64,000 nucleotides of DNA from Xylanimicrobium pachnodae JCM 13526 = NBRC 107786 (lineage in GTDB: Bacteria > Actinomycetota > Actinomycetes > Actinomycetales > Cellulomonadaceae). The notes below the pieces were generated by a model. The model did no database searches. It saw only the letters and a program-made list of their open reading frames with translations, and had not been told where the DNA came from. The stretch spans positions 248,001 to 312,000 of the forward strand of contig BCWJ01000001.1 of the NCBI GenBank assembly GCA_001592145.1. The letters run 5' to 3'. A program made the translations under genes and the position numbers. Of this stretch, positions 16,584-26,182 are shown in pieces (position 1 is the stretch's first letter; the number at the start of each line of letters is the position of its first letter).

Positions 16584-18010
16584 CGTCCCACCAGGTTCTG
16601 CCCGCACACCCGCAGCGTCTGGCCCGTGATGCCGGCCGCGAGCGGGGAGGCCAGGAACGCGACGGCCTCGGCCACGTCGACCGGCTGGCCGCCCTGCTGC
16701 AGCGAGTTGGCCCGCCGGGCCACCTGTCGGGGCACGAACGGGATGTGGGCGGTCATGTCCGTCTCGATGAACCCGGGGGCGACGGCGTTGGCGGCGCCCC
16801 CGTGCGCGGCGAGCAGCGCGGCCGTGGCGGTCGTGTGCCCGATGACGCCCGCCTTGGTGAACCCGTAGTTGGTCTGCCCGCGGTTGCCCGCGATGCCCGA
16901 TGTCGAGGCCAGGGAGACGATGCGCAGCCCGTCGAGCTCGCCCCGCTCGGCGGCCGCGAGCAGCGCCTCGTTGATGCGGAGCTGGGCCTCGACGTTGACG
17001 GCCACGACCGACTCCCAGCGGGTCGCGTCCATGTTGGCGAGCAGCTTGTCGCGCAGGATCCCGGCGTTGTGCACGACGACGTCGAGGCGGCCGTGCCGCT
17101 CGCGCGCGTGGGCGAGGATGCGCTCCCCGGCGTCAGGCGCGGTCACGTCGAGCTGCAGCGCGGTGCCCCCCACGGCGTTCGCGGTGCGGGCCAGGCCCTC
17201 GCCCGCCGCGGGAACGTCCACGCAGACGACGGTGGCGCCGTCGCGCGCGAGGGTCTTCGCGATGGCGGCGCCGATGCCGCGGGCGGCCCCGGTGACGACG
17301 GCGACCCGGCCGTCGAGCGGCTTCTCCCAGGTGCGGGGGCTGTCGACGAACGCGGCGTCGGCGGGGCTCACGGTGAGGAACTGCCCGTCCACGAACGCGG
17401 ACTTGGCGGACAGCAGGAACCGCAGGGCCGCGAGGGTGGAGGGGTGCTCCGCACCGGCGTCGCCCGCCAGCAGGATGCCGTTGGCGGTGGCCCCGAAGCG
17501 CAGCTCCTTGGCGAGCGAGCGCAGGAACCCGTCGACGCCGTGCCGGGCGGCGGCCAGCGCGGGGGCGTCGCCGTCGGCGGGTGCGGTCGAGACCGTGACC
17601 ACGCGCCCGCCGGGCGCGAGCCGCTTGAGCGCGTCGGGCAGGGCGAGCACGGCCGCTGCGGCGTCGGCGGGGCGGCTGAGCCCGGTGAGCACGACGACGA
17701 TGGCCCCCCACCGCTGTTCGGCGGGGGCCGACGGTTCGGGGGTTCGTGGACCGTTCGTGCCCTCGGGGGCACGATCCGTCGACGAAGCCACGAATCGTTC
17801 GACGACGTCGAGGCCCCACCCGCGCATCACCTCACCGAGGGCGCGCGCGTCGGGGGTGCTCGCGGCGTCGGCGACGAGCAGCACGGGGCCCACGGTCAGG
17901 GGTGCACCGGACTTGTAGCGGCGCAGCAGCGCGGGCCGGGGCAGGCCCAGCTTCTTGGCGACGGTCTTGCCCAGGCCCTTGTTGACGAACAGCGTGTACG
18001 TGTCGGTCAT
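16580..18010 (-). CDS. High-molecular-weight 3-oxoacyl-ACP/CoA reductase, FabG4-like
   Basis: A 476-residue reductase with two Rossmann-like halves. The N-terminal ~215 residues are a degenerate flavodoxin-like domain. The C-terminal short-chain dehydrogenase domain has GAARGIGAAIA, NAGI, and YGFTK carrying the catalytic Tyr and Lys. Ordinary FabG is about 250 residues; this length and layout match mycobacterial FabG4 (Rv0242c), which uses NADH. It is coupled to maoC downstream and follows the thiolase gene by 11 bases, so the three act together on 3-oxoacyl and 3-hydroxyacyl intermediates. Confidence 0.9.
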   Translation of the reverse strand: MTDTYTLFVNKGLGKTVAKKLGLPRPALLRRYKSGAPLTVGPVLLVADAASTPDARALGEVMRGWGLDVVERFVASSTDRAPEGTNGPRTPEPSAPAEQRWGAIVVVLTGLSRPADAAAAVLALPDALKRLAPGGRVVTVSTAPADGDAPALAAARHGVDGFLRSLAKELRFGATANGILLAGDAGAEHPSTLAALRFLLSAKSAFVDGQFLTVSPADAAFVDSPRTWEKPLDGRVAVVTGAARGIGAAIAKTLARDGATVVCVDVPAAGEGLARTANAVGGTALQLDVTAPDAGERILAHARERHGRLDVVVHNAGILRDKLLANMDATRWESVVAVNVEAQLRINEALLAAAERGELDGLRIVSLASTSGIAGNRGQTNYGFTKAGVIGHTTATAALLAAHGGAANAVAPGFIETDMTAHIPFVPRQVARRANSLQQGGQPVDVAEAVAFLASPLAAGITGQTLRVCGQNLVGR

Positions 18011-18021
18011 GTCGTCCCGCC

Positions 18022-19356
18022 TCAGGCCGACTCGAGCAGGGCCGTGGCACCCAGACCGCCGGCCGCGCACACGGAGATCAGCGCACGGGCGGGCTTGCCG
18101 GTCTCGGCGGCCCGCTGGGCCACGAGCTTGGCGGCGGTGGCGATGATGCGCCCGCCGGTCGCGGCGAACGGGTGGCCGGTGGCGAGCGAGGACCCGTTGA
18201 CGTTGATCTTGTCCCGGTCCACGGTGCCGAGCGGCCCGTCGAGACCGAGTTCGTCGCGGCAGTAGTCCGCGTCCTCCCAGGCGGCGAGCGTGGTCAGCAC
18301 GGTCGAGGCGAAGGCCTCGTGGATCTCGAAGAAGTCGATGTCGGCCAGCGTGAGCCCGTTGCGGGCGAGCAGGCGGGGCACCGCGTGCGCGGGGGCGAGC
18401 AGCAGGCCGTCGCGCCCGTGCACGAAGTCGACGCCCGCGGTCTCGGCGTCCACGAACCTTGCGAGCACGGGCAGGTCGTGCTCGGCGGCCCATTCGCGCG
18501 TGCCCAGCAGGACGGCGGAGGCGCCGTCGGTCAGCGGTGTCGAGTTGCCCGCCGTCATGGTGGCCTCGCCCGGGCCCAGCGACTTGCCGAACACGGGCTT
18601 GAGGGTGCCGAGTTTCTCCAGCGACGTGTCGGGCCGCAGGTTGTCGTCCCGGGTCAGGCCGCGGAACGGCGTGACCAGGTCGTCGAAGAACCCCTCGTCC
18701 CACGTCCGGGCGAGGTTCGTGTGCGAGCGGTACGCGATCTCGTCCTGCGCCTCGCGGGTGATGCCCCAGCGCGCGGTGGTGACGGCCTGGTGCTCACCCA
18801 TCGACAGGCCGGTGCGCGGCTCGTCGATGCCGGGGGCGGCGGGCTTGAGGTCGGCCGGACGCAGCTTTGCGAAGGCGCGCAGGCGGGCCTGGAGCGTCTT
18901 GGCGTGCGAGGCCTCCAGGAGGGCCCGGCGCAGTCCGTCGCTCACCGCGATGGGGGCGTCCGAGATGGTGTCGGTGCCCACCGCGACGCCCGAGTCGGCC
19001 TGGCCCAGCTTGATCTTGTTGGTGATCGCGATGGCCGCCTCCAGGCCCGTCGCGCACGCCTGCTGCATGTCGTAGGCGGGGGTCGCGGGGGAGAGCGACG
19101 AGCCGAGCACGCACTCGCGCACCAGGTTGAAGTCGCGCGAGTGCTTGAGCACCGCGCCGCCCACCACCTCGCCGAGCACCTCACCCTGGAGCCCGAACCG
19201 GGCCACCAGGCCCTCGAGCGCCGCGGTCAGGAGGTCCTGGTTCGAGGCGTCCGCGTACGCCTTGCCCGCGCGGGCGAAGGGGATGCGGTTCCCGCCGATG
19301 ACGACGGCGTCGCGGAGGGGGGAACCCTTCGCAGGGGTGCTGGAGCGTGCGGCCAC
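18022..19356 (-). CDS. Acetyl-CoA C-acyltransferase (thiolase), FadA2-like
   Basis: A thiolase that cleaves or condenses 3-oxoacyl-CoA. Catalytic motifs are QQACATGLEA (nucleophilic Cys), ATGHPFAATGGR (His) and the C-terminal VCAAGGLGA (second Cys). It has about 444 residues. I place the start at the GTG at 19356 because GAAGGA lies six bases before it; the ATG at 19362 directly abuts that site and is less likely. It opens the thiolase-FabG4-MaoC operon. The TetR gene is divergent and two operator-like repeats lie between them, so TetR control responsive to acyl-CoA is probable. Confidence 0.9.
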   Translation of the reverse strand: MAARSSTPAKGSPLRDAVVIGGNRIPFARAGKAYADASNQDLLTAALEGLVARFGLQGEVLGEVVGGAVLKHSRDFNLVRECVLGSSLSPATPAYDMQQACATGLEAAIAITNKIKLGQADSGVAVGTDTISDAPIAVSDGLRRALLEASHAKTLQARLRAFAKLRPADLKPAAPGIDEPRTGLSMGEHQAVTTARWGITREAQDEIAYRSHTNLARTWDEGFFDDLVTPFRGLTRDDNLRPDTSLEKLGTLKPVFGKSLGPGEATMTAGNSTPLTDGASAVLLGTREWAAEHDLPVLARFVDAETAGVDFVHGRDGLLLAPAHAVPRLLARNGLTLADIDFFEIHEAFASTVLTTLAAWEDADYCRDELGLDGPLGTVDRDKINVNGSSLATGHPFAATGGRIIATAAKLVAQRAAETGKPARALISVCAAGGLGATALLESA

Positions 19357-19444
19357 TGTCATTCCTTCGGTTGAGGTGGGTTCGCGATCCTCGTCGATCG
19401 TCCCGCTGCCGGGTGCCGGTAGCAAACAGGCGGTGGCAGTCACG

Positions 19445-19475
19445 GCGACTGAGACCGTATGCGACTGAGACTCAG
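19445..19475. promoter_or_regulatory. Probable TetR operator between thiolase and TetR genes
   Basis: GCGACTGAGAC occurs twice (19445-19455 and 19461-19471), 16 bp apart. The second copy is part of the palindrome CTGAG-A-CTCAG (19465-19475). GTGAGTC elements follow at 19489-19505. The position between divergent genes fits control of both by the TetR protein at 19595. Confidence 0.55.
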
Positions 19476-19594
19476 GGTACCTGATACCGTGAGTCCCGTG
19501 AGTCGGGTCACATCCCGGCCACGCCACCCGAGGCGCACCGCCGGGCACCGGCCCGGCATCACGCCGAGGCACTCACGACGCACAGGAGACCGCG

Positions 19595-20317
19595 ATGACG
19601 CGCGACCAGGACGGCCGCTCGACCCGGTGGGACCAGCACCGGGCCGCCCGCCGCGCCGAGCTGGTGAACGCCGCCCGCAAGGCGGTGCACCACCACGGAC
19701 CCGGCGTGTCCATGGACGACATCGCCGCCGAGGCCGGCACCTCGAAGTCCATCGTCTACCGCTACTTCGCCGACAAGGCCGGGTTGCGCCTCGCCGTCGC
19801 CACCGCCGTCGTCGCCGACATGCACGACGCGCTCACGCAGGCCGCCGCCGCCGCACCCACCCCGCTGGGCGGGCTGCGGGCCATGGTCCGCGTGTACCTC
19901 GAGATGATCGAGCACTCGCCCCGCGTCTACTGGTTCGTCACCCGCACCACCCTCGCCGGCGTCGAGCCCGACGCCGACGACGCCGGTGAGGCCGGAACCG
20001 TCGGGGAGTCGGCGCTCGCGGCCTACCTGGACTCGGTCATCGAGGTGGTGGCCCGCCCGTTCGCGGAGCTCGCCGGGGTGCCCGACGACGTCGCCGCCGC
20101 GTGGGCCGCCGGCGCCGTCGGGCACGTGCGCGGCGCCGGCGAATGGTGGCTGGGCCGCCGCGAGGCGGGCACCACCACGCTCACCCGAGAAGAACTCACG
20201 GAGCACGTGACGCTCTGGCTGTGGCGGGGACCCGTCGGGGTCCTGCCCACCAAGGACCTTGCGACCGCCGCTCCCACCACCACCGATCACAGCACGAACC
20301 AGGGGATTCAACGATGA
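19595..20317 (+). CDS. TetR-family regulator of the fatty-acid locus
   Basis: A 240-residue regulator. The N-terminal helix-turn-helix runs about residues 20-67 (ARKAVHHHGPGVSMDDIAAE, then GTSKSIVYRYFADKAGL), the classic TetR form; the rest is a helical ligand-binding domain with a Thr/His-rich tail. GGAGA lies upstream of the ATG. It overlaps the acyl-CoA oxidase-like gene by 4 bp (ATGA) and is divergent from the thiolase operon, the usual setting of acyl-CoA-sensing repressors. The ligand is inferred from context. Confidence 0.9.
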   Translation: MTRDQDGRSTRWDQHRAARRAELVNAARKAVHHHGPGVSMDDIAAEAGTSKSIVYRYFADKAGLRLAVATAVVADMHDALTQAAAAAPTPLGGLRAMVRVYLEMIEHSPRVYWFVTRTTLAGVEPDADDAGEAGTVGESALAAYLDSVIEVVARPFAELAGVPDDVAAAWAAGAVGHVRGAGEWWLGRREAGTTTLTREELTEHVTLWLWRGPVGVLPTKDLATAAPTTTDHSTNQGIQR

Positions 20318-22434
20318 CGACCACCGCCGACCAGATCACCGCCGCGACCGGGGACACGACGCTCCCGGCGTCCGCGCCCAGCCGCCCGTCCCGCACGTCG
20401 CCTGCCGGCGGCCCGCGGATCGACGTCACCGCCCTGCACCAGGCGCTGCTGGGCCGCTGGCCCACGTGGCGGGCCAAGGCGCGCGCCCACGCGGCCGAAC
20501 CGCGGTTCTGGAAGGACGACTCGTTGCCCATGGCGGAGCATCGCGAGCGCGTGCTGGGCCAGGTGAAGATGCTGGCGGCGGACCCGGAGCACCAGGTGTG
20601 GCTCGCCTACCCGAAGCGCCTGGGCGGCCAGGACTCCCCGGGGGCGAACCTGGCCGGCTTCGAGGAGCTGGCCATCGGGGACCCGTCGCTCCAGATCAAG
20701 GCCGGCGTGCAGTTCGGCCTGTTCGGTTCCGCGATCTGGCAGCTCGGCACGCCCGAGCAGCAGGACCGCTGGCTGCCGGGCGCGATGGACGTGTCCGTCC
20801 CCGGCGCCTTCGCGATGACGGAGAAGGGTCACGGCTCGGACGTCGCGTCGCTGGCCACCACGGCCACGTACGACGCCGAGGCGGGCGAGTTCGTCATCAA
20901 CACCCCGTTCCGCGGCGCGTGGAAGGACTTCCTGGGCAACGCGGCCAAGGACGGCCTGGCCGCCACGGTGTTCGCGCGGCTCATCACGCGCGGTCCCGGT
21001 GAGACGCAGGACACCGACTACGGCGTGCACTGCTTCTACGTGCCCATCCGCGACGAGGCCGGCGAGTTCCTGCCCGGCGTGGGCGGCGAGGACGACGGCC
21101 TCAAGGGCGGCCTCAACGGCATCGACAACGGCAGCCTCTGGTTCGACCACGTGCGTGTGCCGCGCGAGAACCTGCTGGCCCGCTACGGCCAGGTCGCGGC
21201 CGACGGCACCTACACCTCCCCGATCGCCAGCCCCGGGCGCCGGTTCTTCACCATGCTCGGTGCGCTCGTCCAGGGCCGCGTCTCGCTCGACGGCGCCGCC
21301 GGTTCGGCCACGCGCATCGGGTTGGCGATCGCCGTGCGCTATGCCGAACAGCGCCGCCAGTTCGCGGGCGCGGCGCCCGACGAGGAGGTCACGCTGCTCG
21401 ACTACGCGACCCACCGCCGCCGGCTGATCCCGCTCGTTGCTGAGACGTATGCGCTGCACTACGCGCACGAGCGGCTGCTGGACATGTTCGACGACGTCTT
21501 CAGCGGGCGGAACGACACGGAGCAGACGCGGGCCGACCTGGAGACCATGGCCGCCGCGATGAAGGGGACGTCCACCACGTTCGCGCTCGAGGCCCTCCAG
21601 GAGTGCCGCGTGGCGTGCGGTGGCGCCGGGTTCATCACCGAGAACCGCATCGTGTCGCTGCGTGCCGACATGGACGTGTACGCCACGTTCGAGGGCGACA
21701 ACACGATCCTGCTCCAGCTCGTGGCCAAGCGGCTCGTGGGCGACTACGGCAAGGATCTGGGCCGGCAGGTCAAGACCGCCCAGGGCAAGGCACGGTACGT
21801 GGCGGGGCGGGCGGCCGACGTCGCCCTGCACCGGTTCCCGCTGCGCCGCGCCGCCCAGGCCGTCGCGGACGTCACCCGCCCCGACAGCGGTGCGGTGTTC
21901 GACGTCGCCCTGCAGCGCGCGCTGCTCACCGAGCGGGTGGCGGCCAAGGTCGAAGCCCTGGCCCTGGGCCTGCGCCCCGCGCAGAAGGCCGACCCTGCCG
22001 AGGCCCAGCGGATCTTCGACCGTCACCAGGTGGCCCTCATCGACGTCGCCCGCTCGCATGCCGAGCTGGTGCGCTGGGACCTTTTCACCGAGGCGGTCGC
22101 GAGCACCAAGGACGCGGGGACGGCCGTCGTGCTGGGCTGGCTGCGCGACGAGTACGCGCTCACCGTCATCCGGCGCGACCTGGGCTGGTTCGTGGCCAAC
22201 GGCCGCCTGACCGGCTCGCGGGCACGTGCGCTGGACGGCGAGCTGGACGCCCTGGAGCGCCGCCTGCGCCCCCACCTGCTCGACCTGGTCGACGCGTGGG
22301 GCCTGGGCGACGACCACCTGCGCGCCGTCATCGCCACGGGTGTGGAGCAGGAGCGCCAGGACGAGGCACGCGCGTACTACGCGGCCCAGCGGGCGGCCGG
22401 CACGCTGCCGACGAAGGAGAAGCGGGGCCGCTGA
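20314..22434 (+). CDS. Acyl-CoA dehydrogenase / acyl-CoA oxidase-like flavoenzyme
   Basis: A 706-residue FAD enzyme that introduces the 2,3-double bond into acyl-CoA. The length and the motif TFEGDNTILLQLVAKRL (catalytic Glu, as in peroxisomal acyl-CoA oxidases) set it apart from ~390-residue dehydrogenases. AMTEKGHGSDV is the FAD/substrate segment, and a C-terminal helical ACOX-like domain follows. AGGGG precedes the ATG, which overlaps the TetR stop. Together with thiolase, reductase and hydratase it completes a beta-oxidation-like set, comparable with fadE5 next to fadA2-fabG4-htdX in mycobacteria. Whether oxygen or ETF accepts the electrons is not clear. Confidence 0.87.
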   Translation: MTTTADQITAATGDTTLPASAPSRPSRTSPAGGPRIDVTALHQALLGRWPTWRAKARAHAAEPRFWKDDSLPMAEHRERVLGQVKMLAADPEHQVWLAYPKRLGGQDSPGANLAGFEELAIGDPSLQIKAGVQFGLFGSAIWQLGTPEQQDRWLPGAMDVSVPGAFAMTEKGHGSDVASLATTATYDAEAGEFVINTPFRGAWKDFLGNAAKDGLAATVFARLITRGPGETQDTDYGVHCFYVPIRDEAGEFLPGVGGEDDGLKGGLNGIDNGSLWFDHVRVPRENLLARYGQVAADGTYTSPIASPGRRFFTMLGALVQGRVSLDGAAGSATRIGLAIAVRYAEQRRQFAGAAPDEEVTLLDYATHRRRLIPLVAETYALHYAHERLLDMFDDVFSGRNDTEQTRADLETMAAAMKGTSTTFALEALQECRVACGGAGFITENRIVSLRADMDVYATFEGDNTILLQLVAKRLVGDYGKDLGRQVKTAQGKARYVAGRAADVALHRFPLRRAAQAVADVTRPDSGAVFDVALQRALLTERVAAKVEALALGLRPAQKADPAEAQRIFDRHQVALIDVARSHAELVRWDLFTEAVASTKDAGTAVVLGWLRDEYALTVIRRDLGWFVANGRLTGSRARALDGELDALERRLRPHLLDLVDAWGLGDDHLRAVIATGVEQERQDEARAYYAAQRAAGTLPTKEKRGR

Positions 22435-22456
22435 GGCGGCCGGTCAGGCGGTGGCG

Positions 22457-22762
22457 TCAGGCGGTGGCCCCGCCTGGGAGCCCGCCTGGGAGCCCGCCTT
22501 GGAGCCCATCGCCGAGCTCGTCCGGCTCGGCGGGCTCCGGGGTCGGGCGGGTGCCCAGCGTGATCAGGGGGGCCGTGGCGGTTGCGGCGGCGGCGTCGGG
22601 CGCGGGGCGGGGCGGGGTGAGCAGGCCCAGCACGAACGCCGCGACCAGGCCCACGGCGAGCGCCGTGGTCGCGACGACCAGGCGGTCGACGCCGAGTGCC
22701 ACCCCCAGGACGACGCCGTCCACGACGGCGATCGCCGCACCGGTCACCAGCACGCCCTTCAT
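22457..22762 (-). CDS. Small membrane protein, unknown
   Basis: A 101-residue protein with two hydrophobic helices in its first ~50 residues (VLVTGAAIAVVDGVVLGVAL and ATTALAVGLVAAFVLGLL), then a Pro/Ala-rich cytoplasmic tail ending in GGLPGGLPGG, encoded by imperfect 12-bp repeats. The ATG at 22762 is chosen because the helix begins right after it. It is convergent with the acyl-CoA oxidase-like gene. No family recognised. Confidence 0.55.
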   Translation of the reverse strand: MKGVLVTGAAIAVVDGVVLGVALGVDRLVVATTALAVGLVAAFVLGLLTPPRPAPDAAAATATAPLITLGTRPTPEPAEPDELGDGLQGGLPGGLPGGATA

Positions 22763-22986
22763 GACGCCCGCCCCCTTCGTGCTCTTCCTCCATCTGACGA
22801 CGAACGGTGACCGGCCGCATCCCGGAGGCGTCACACGCGGGTCGGCGCCCGCAGTACCGCCGTCGACCCGTGCGGCCGTACCTCTCGCTCGGAAGCACGC
22901 GACGGGTTGGGGGTGCCGACCGCATGGTGGACGGTGGCAATGAGGGCCACCGGCCTCGTTAGCATCGCGATCGTTCGGAGTTATCG

Positions 22987-23655
22987 GTGGGGATGATGAA
23001 GGGAGTGGGGCCCGTGGACGTTGCTTCGCCCGTACTTCTTGTCCACCCGATGGGGTTCGGCGCCGACTACTGGTCGGCCTCCACGGGGCGCAACGTCGTC
23101 GCCGTCACCCTTCCGGGATACGGCACCGCGCCGGGCCCGTTCACGGTGCGCTCGGTGATCGACGCCCTCGTGGACGCCGCGGCCGGTGCGGGTGGTGGTG
23201 GGGCGGTCGACGTCGTCGGCGTCTCCCTGGGGGCACGGCTCGCAGTCCTCCTCGCAGCGGAGCGTCCCGAGCTCGTGCGGTCGCTCGCGATCTCCGGGCT
23301 CGGTGCCGACCCGGCGCCGGTTGCCAGCGCCCTGAGGGTCCTGGCGCTGAGACTCATGCCGTCGTCGGCTCTGACACAGCGCAGTTCGCAGGCCTCGAAA
23401 GGGGCCGCTGTCGCGACGGCCCGGGCGATGCGCGGCGTGCGCATCGTCCCGGTACTGCCACAGATCACGGTGCCCACGATGGTGTGGTGGGGCGACCGGG
23501 ACACGCCGACCGAGCGGCCCTCGCGGGCTGCCGCCGCGGCGATTCCTGGGGCGCGGCTCGACGTGGTGCCCGGGGGAGGCCACCTGTGGACCCGTGACGA
23601 CCCCGCCGAGTTCGAGCGCCGCCTCGGCGTGTGGCTCCGGGCCGTCGGAGACTGA
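22987..23655 (+). CDS. Alpha/beta hydrolase
   Basis: A 222-residue alpha/beta-hydrolase of unknown substrate. The nucleophile elbow is GVSLGARLA (Ser), the acid lies in the region WWGDRDTPT, and the histidine is in GGGHLW. The N-terminal segment VLLVHPMGFGADYW is the oxyanion-hole strand. The GTG at 22987 has GGAG six bases upstream; a GTG at 23014 with GGGAG is nearly as good. No signal peptide, so cytosolic. It stands alone before the purL promoter. Confidence 0.82.
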   Translation: MGMMKGVGPVDVASPVLLVHPMGFGADYWSASTGRNVVAVTLPGYGTAPGPFTVRSVIDALVDAAAGAGGGGAVDVVGVSLGARLAVLLAAERPELVRSLAISGLGADPAPVASALRVLALRLMPSSALTQRSSQASKGAAVATARAMRGVRIVPVLPQITVPTMVWWGDRDTPTERPSRAAAAAIPGARLDVVPGGGHLWTRDDPAEFERRLGVWLRAVGD

Positions 23656-23668
23656 TCGGCGTCGCGGC

Positions 23669-23674
23669 TAGACT
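23669..23674 (+). promoter_or_regulatory. Probable -10 box (TAGACT) of purL
   Basis: TAGACTGGC, identical to the one before purS at 3282 and likewise followed by CGCGCAC. It would give an untranslated leader of roughly 100 bases before purL. Confidence 0.5.
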
Positions 23675-23784
23675 GGCGGCGCGCTGCCCGCGCACCCACA
23701 CCCGCCACCGCCGACGCCGGAACCGCGCCCTGTGCGCGGAGCTCACCCGGTCCGTGGCACCGTGCGAAGCCTTCAGGGAGCTTG

Positions 23785-26085
23785 ATGTCCGCCTCCGCCG
23801 TCCGCCCCACTCTTGACACCGTCGAGAACGCCGCCGCCACCCCCGACGAGGTGCAGCCGTACGCGGAGCTGGGCCTCAAGCCCGACGAGTACCAGCGCAT
23901 CCGGGACATCCTGGGCCGCCGCCCCACCGCGGCCGAGCTCGCCATGTACTCCGTCATGTGGTCGGAGCACTGCTCCTACAAGTCCTCCAAGGTGCACCTG
24001 AAGAAGTTCGGGGAGCGCGTCACGGACGAGATGAAGCAGAACCTGCTGGTGGGCATCGGCGAGAACGCCGGCGTCGTCGACATCGGTGACGGCTGGGCCG
24101 TGACGTTCAAGGTCGAGTCGCACAACCACCCGTCGTTCGTGGAGCCGTACCAGGGCGCCGCGACGGGCGTGGGCGGCATCGTGCGCGACATCATCTCGAT
24201 GGGCGCGCGCCCCGTCGCCGTCATGGACCAGCTCCGCTTCGGCGCGGTCGACCACCCCGACACCGCGCGCGTGGTGCACGGCGTCGTGAGCGGCGTCGGC
24301 GGGTACGGGAACTCGCTCGGCCTGCCGAACATCGGCGGCGAGCTCGTGTTCGACGGGTCGTACCAGGGGAACCCGCTGGTCAACGCGCTGTGCGTGGGCG
24401 TGCTGCGCCACGAGGACATCCACCTGGCCAACGCGTCCGGCATCGGCAACCAGGTCATCCTGTTCGGCGCGCGCACGGGCGGCGACGGCATCGGCGGCGC
24501 CTCCATCCTGGCCTCCGAGACGTTCGAGGACGGCGTGCCCGCCAAGCGCCCGTCCGTGCAGGTGGGCGACCCGTTCATGGAGAAGGTGCTCATCGAGTGC
24601 TGCCTGGAGCTGTTCGCGGCCGGCGTGGTCGAGGGCATCCAGGACCTGGGCGCGGCCGGCATCTCGTGTGCCACCTCCGAGCTCGCGTCCAACGGCGACG
24701 GCGGCATGCACGTGTTCCTGGACGACGTGCTGCTGCGCGACCCGTCCCTGAACGCGGGCGAGATCCTCATGTCGGAGTCGCAGGAGCGCATGATGGCCGT
24801 GGTCACCCCGGCCCGGTACGACGAGTTCGTGGCCATCTGCCGCAAGTGGGACGTCGAGTTCTCCGTGGTGGGCGAGGTCAACGACTCGGGCCGCCTCACG
24901 ATCGACCACCACGGACAGCGCATCGTGGACGTCGACCCGCGCACCGTCGCCCACGAGGGGCCCACCTACCACCGGCCCTACGCCCGCCCGGCCTGGCAGG
25001 ACGCCCTGGTCGCCGCGTCGTCGTCGTCGCTCCCGCGGCCGACGACGGCGGACGAGCTGCGGGCGACGGCGCTGCGCCTGCTCGCCTCCCCGAACCTCGC
25101 CTCCAAGGCGTGGGTCACCGACCAGTACGACCGGTTCGTGCAGGGCAACACCGCGCTCGCCCAGCCCGACGACGGCGGCGTGATCCGCGTGGACGAGTCC
25201 ACGAACCTGGGCGTGGCCCTGGCCACCGACGCGAACGGGCGCTACGCCAAGCTCGACCCGCGCACCGGCGCCCAGCTCGCGCTGGCCGAGGCGTACCGCA
25301 ACGTGGCCGTCTCGGGTGCGACGCCCATGGCGGTGACCGACTGCCTCAACTTCGGCAGCCCCGAGAATCCCGACTCGATGTGGCAGCTCGTCGAGGCCAT
25401 CGAGGGCCTGGCCGACGCCTGCCAGACCCTGGGCGTGCCCGTGACCGGTGGCAACGTGTCGCTCTACAACGAGACCGGTGCCCCTGGCCTGGTCGACTCC
25501 GCCATCCACCCCACCCCCGTGGTCGGCGTGCTGGGCGTGCTGCCCGACGTGCGCGAGGCGGTCCCGTCCGGCTGGCGGTCCGAGGGCCTGTCGGTGGTGC
25601 TGCTCGGCACGACTCTGGACGAGCTCGACGGCTCCGCCTGGGCCGACGTCGAGCACCAGCACCTGGGCGGCGTGCCCCCGCGCGTCGACCTGGCGGCCGA
25701 GAAGGCCCTCGCCTCCGTGCTCATCGGGGCGCGCGCGGCGGGTGCCGTGGCCGCCCACGACCTGTCCGAGGGCGGCCTGATCCAGGCCCTCCTGGAGTCG
25801 TCGCTGCGCTACGGCGTCGGCGTGCGCGCCTCCGTCGCCGGGGTCTCGGAGCGCGACGGCGTCTCGACGTTCGCCGCGCTGTTCTCGGAGACGACGGCGC
25901 GGGCCCTCGTGGCCGTCGAGCCCTCTCGCGTGGCCGACCTGCTCGCCGCAGCGGCGTCGGCCGGGGTGCCCGCCCTCGAGATCGGCACCACGGGCGGCGA
26001 CGCCGTCGTCGTCGATGACGTGACCATCGCGCTCGGCGAGGCCCGCGAGGCCCACACGGGGACGCTGCCGAAGCTCTTCGCCTGA
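23785..26085 (+). CDS. purL: Phosphoribosylformylglycinamidine synthase subunit PurL
   Basis: The ATP-using FGAM synthase subunit of the small, multi-subunit type (766 residues) that works with PurS and PurQ. Motifs include [38 protein letters not shown], and [12 protein letters not shown]; the second half repeats the AIRS-like fold ([16 protein letters not shown]). The ATG at 23785 lies four bases after AGGGAG. It is transcribed alone, far from purSQ at 3.3 kb, but shares a promoter sequence with it. The glutaminase and bridging subunits must be supplied from there. Confidence 0.97.
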   Translation: MSASAVRPTLDTVENAAATPDEVQPYAELGLKPDEYQRIRDILGRRPTAAELAMYSVMWSEHCSYKSSKVHLKKFGERVTDEMKQNLLVGIGENAGVVDIGDGWAVTFKVESHNHPSFVEPYQGAATGVGGIVRDIISMGARPVAVMDQLRFGAVDHPDTARVVHGVVSGVGGYGNSLGLPNIGGELVFDGSYQGNPLVNALCVGVLRHEDIHLANASGIGNQVILFGARTGGDGIGGASILASETFEDGVPAKRPSVQVGDPFMEKVLIECCLELFAAGVVEGIQDLGAAGISCATSELASNGDGGMHVFLDDVLLRDPSLNAGEILMSESQERMMAVVTPARYDEFVAICRKWDVEFSVVGEVNDSGRLTIDHHGQRIVDVDPRTVAHEGPTYHRPYARPAWQDALVAASSSSLPRPTTADELRATALRLLASPNLASKAWVTDQYDRFVQGNTALAQPDDGGVIRVDESTNLGVALATDANGRYAKLDPRTGAQLALAEAYRNVAVSGATPMAVTDCLNFGSPENPDSMWQLVEAIEGLADACQTLGVPVTGGNVSLYNETGAPGLVDSAIHPTPVVGVLGVLPDVREAVPSGWRSEGLSVVLLGTTLDELDGSAWADVEHQHLGGVPPRVDLAAEKALASVLIGARAAGAVAAHDLSEGGLIQALLESSLRYGVGVRASVAGVSERDGVSTFAALFSETTARALVAVEPSRVADLLAAAASAGVPALEIGTTGGDAVVVDDVTIALGEAREAHTGTLPKLFA

Positions 26086-26089
26086 CGCC

Positions 26090-26132
26090 GGTTCGACAGG
26101 CTCGACCGTCGGTGGTTGAGCCTGTCGAAACC
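26090..26132. repeat. REP-like palindrome (GTTTCGACAGGCTCAACC type)
   Basis: GGTTCGACAGGCTCGACC and GGTTGAGCCTGTCGAAACC form an imperfect inverted repeat just after purL. The sequence resembles a palindrome dispersed in many high-GC actinobacterial genomes. It may double as the purL terminator. A related palindrome with changed arms lies at 27631. Confidence 0.75.
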
Positions 26133-26182
26133 ATGCCCCGGCCCGCTCCACCCTCGTAAGATGGGACGAGGGAGGGTCGCGG

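Noticed and set aside
20308-22317. 669-residue minus-strand frame opposite the acyl-CoA oxidase-like gene
   Set aside because: Low-complexity shadow; the plus strand has FAD and catalytic motifs with coupled start.
23773-26151. 792-residue minus-strand frame opposite purL
   Set aside because: Shadow of purL; no recognisable domain and composition typical of reverse-frame translation.
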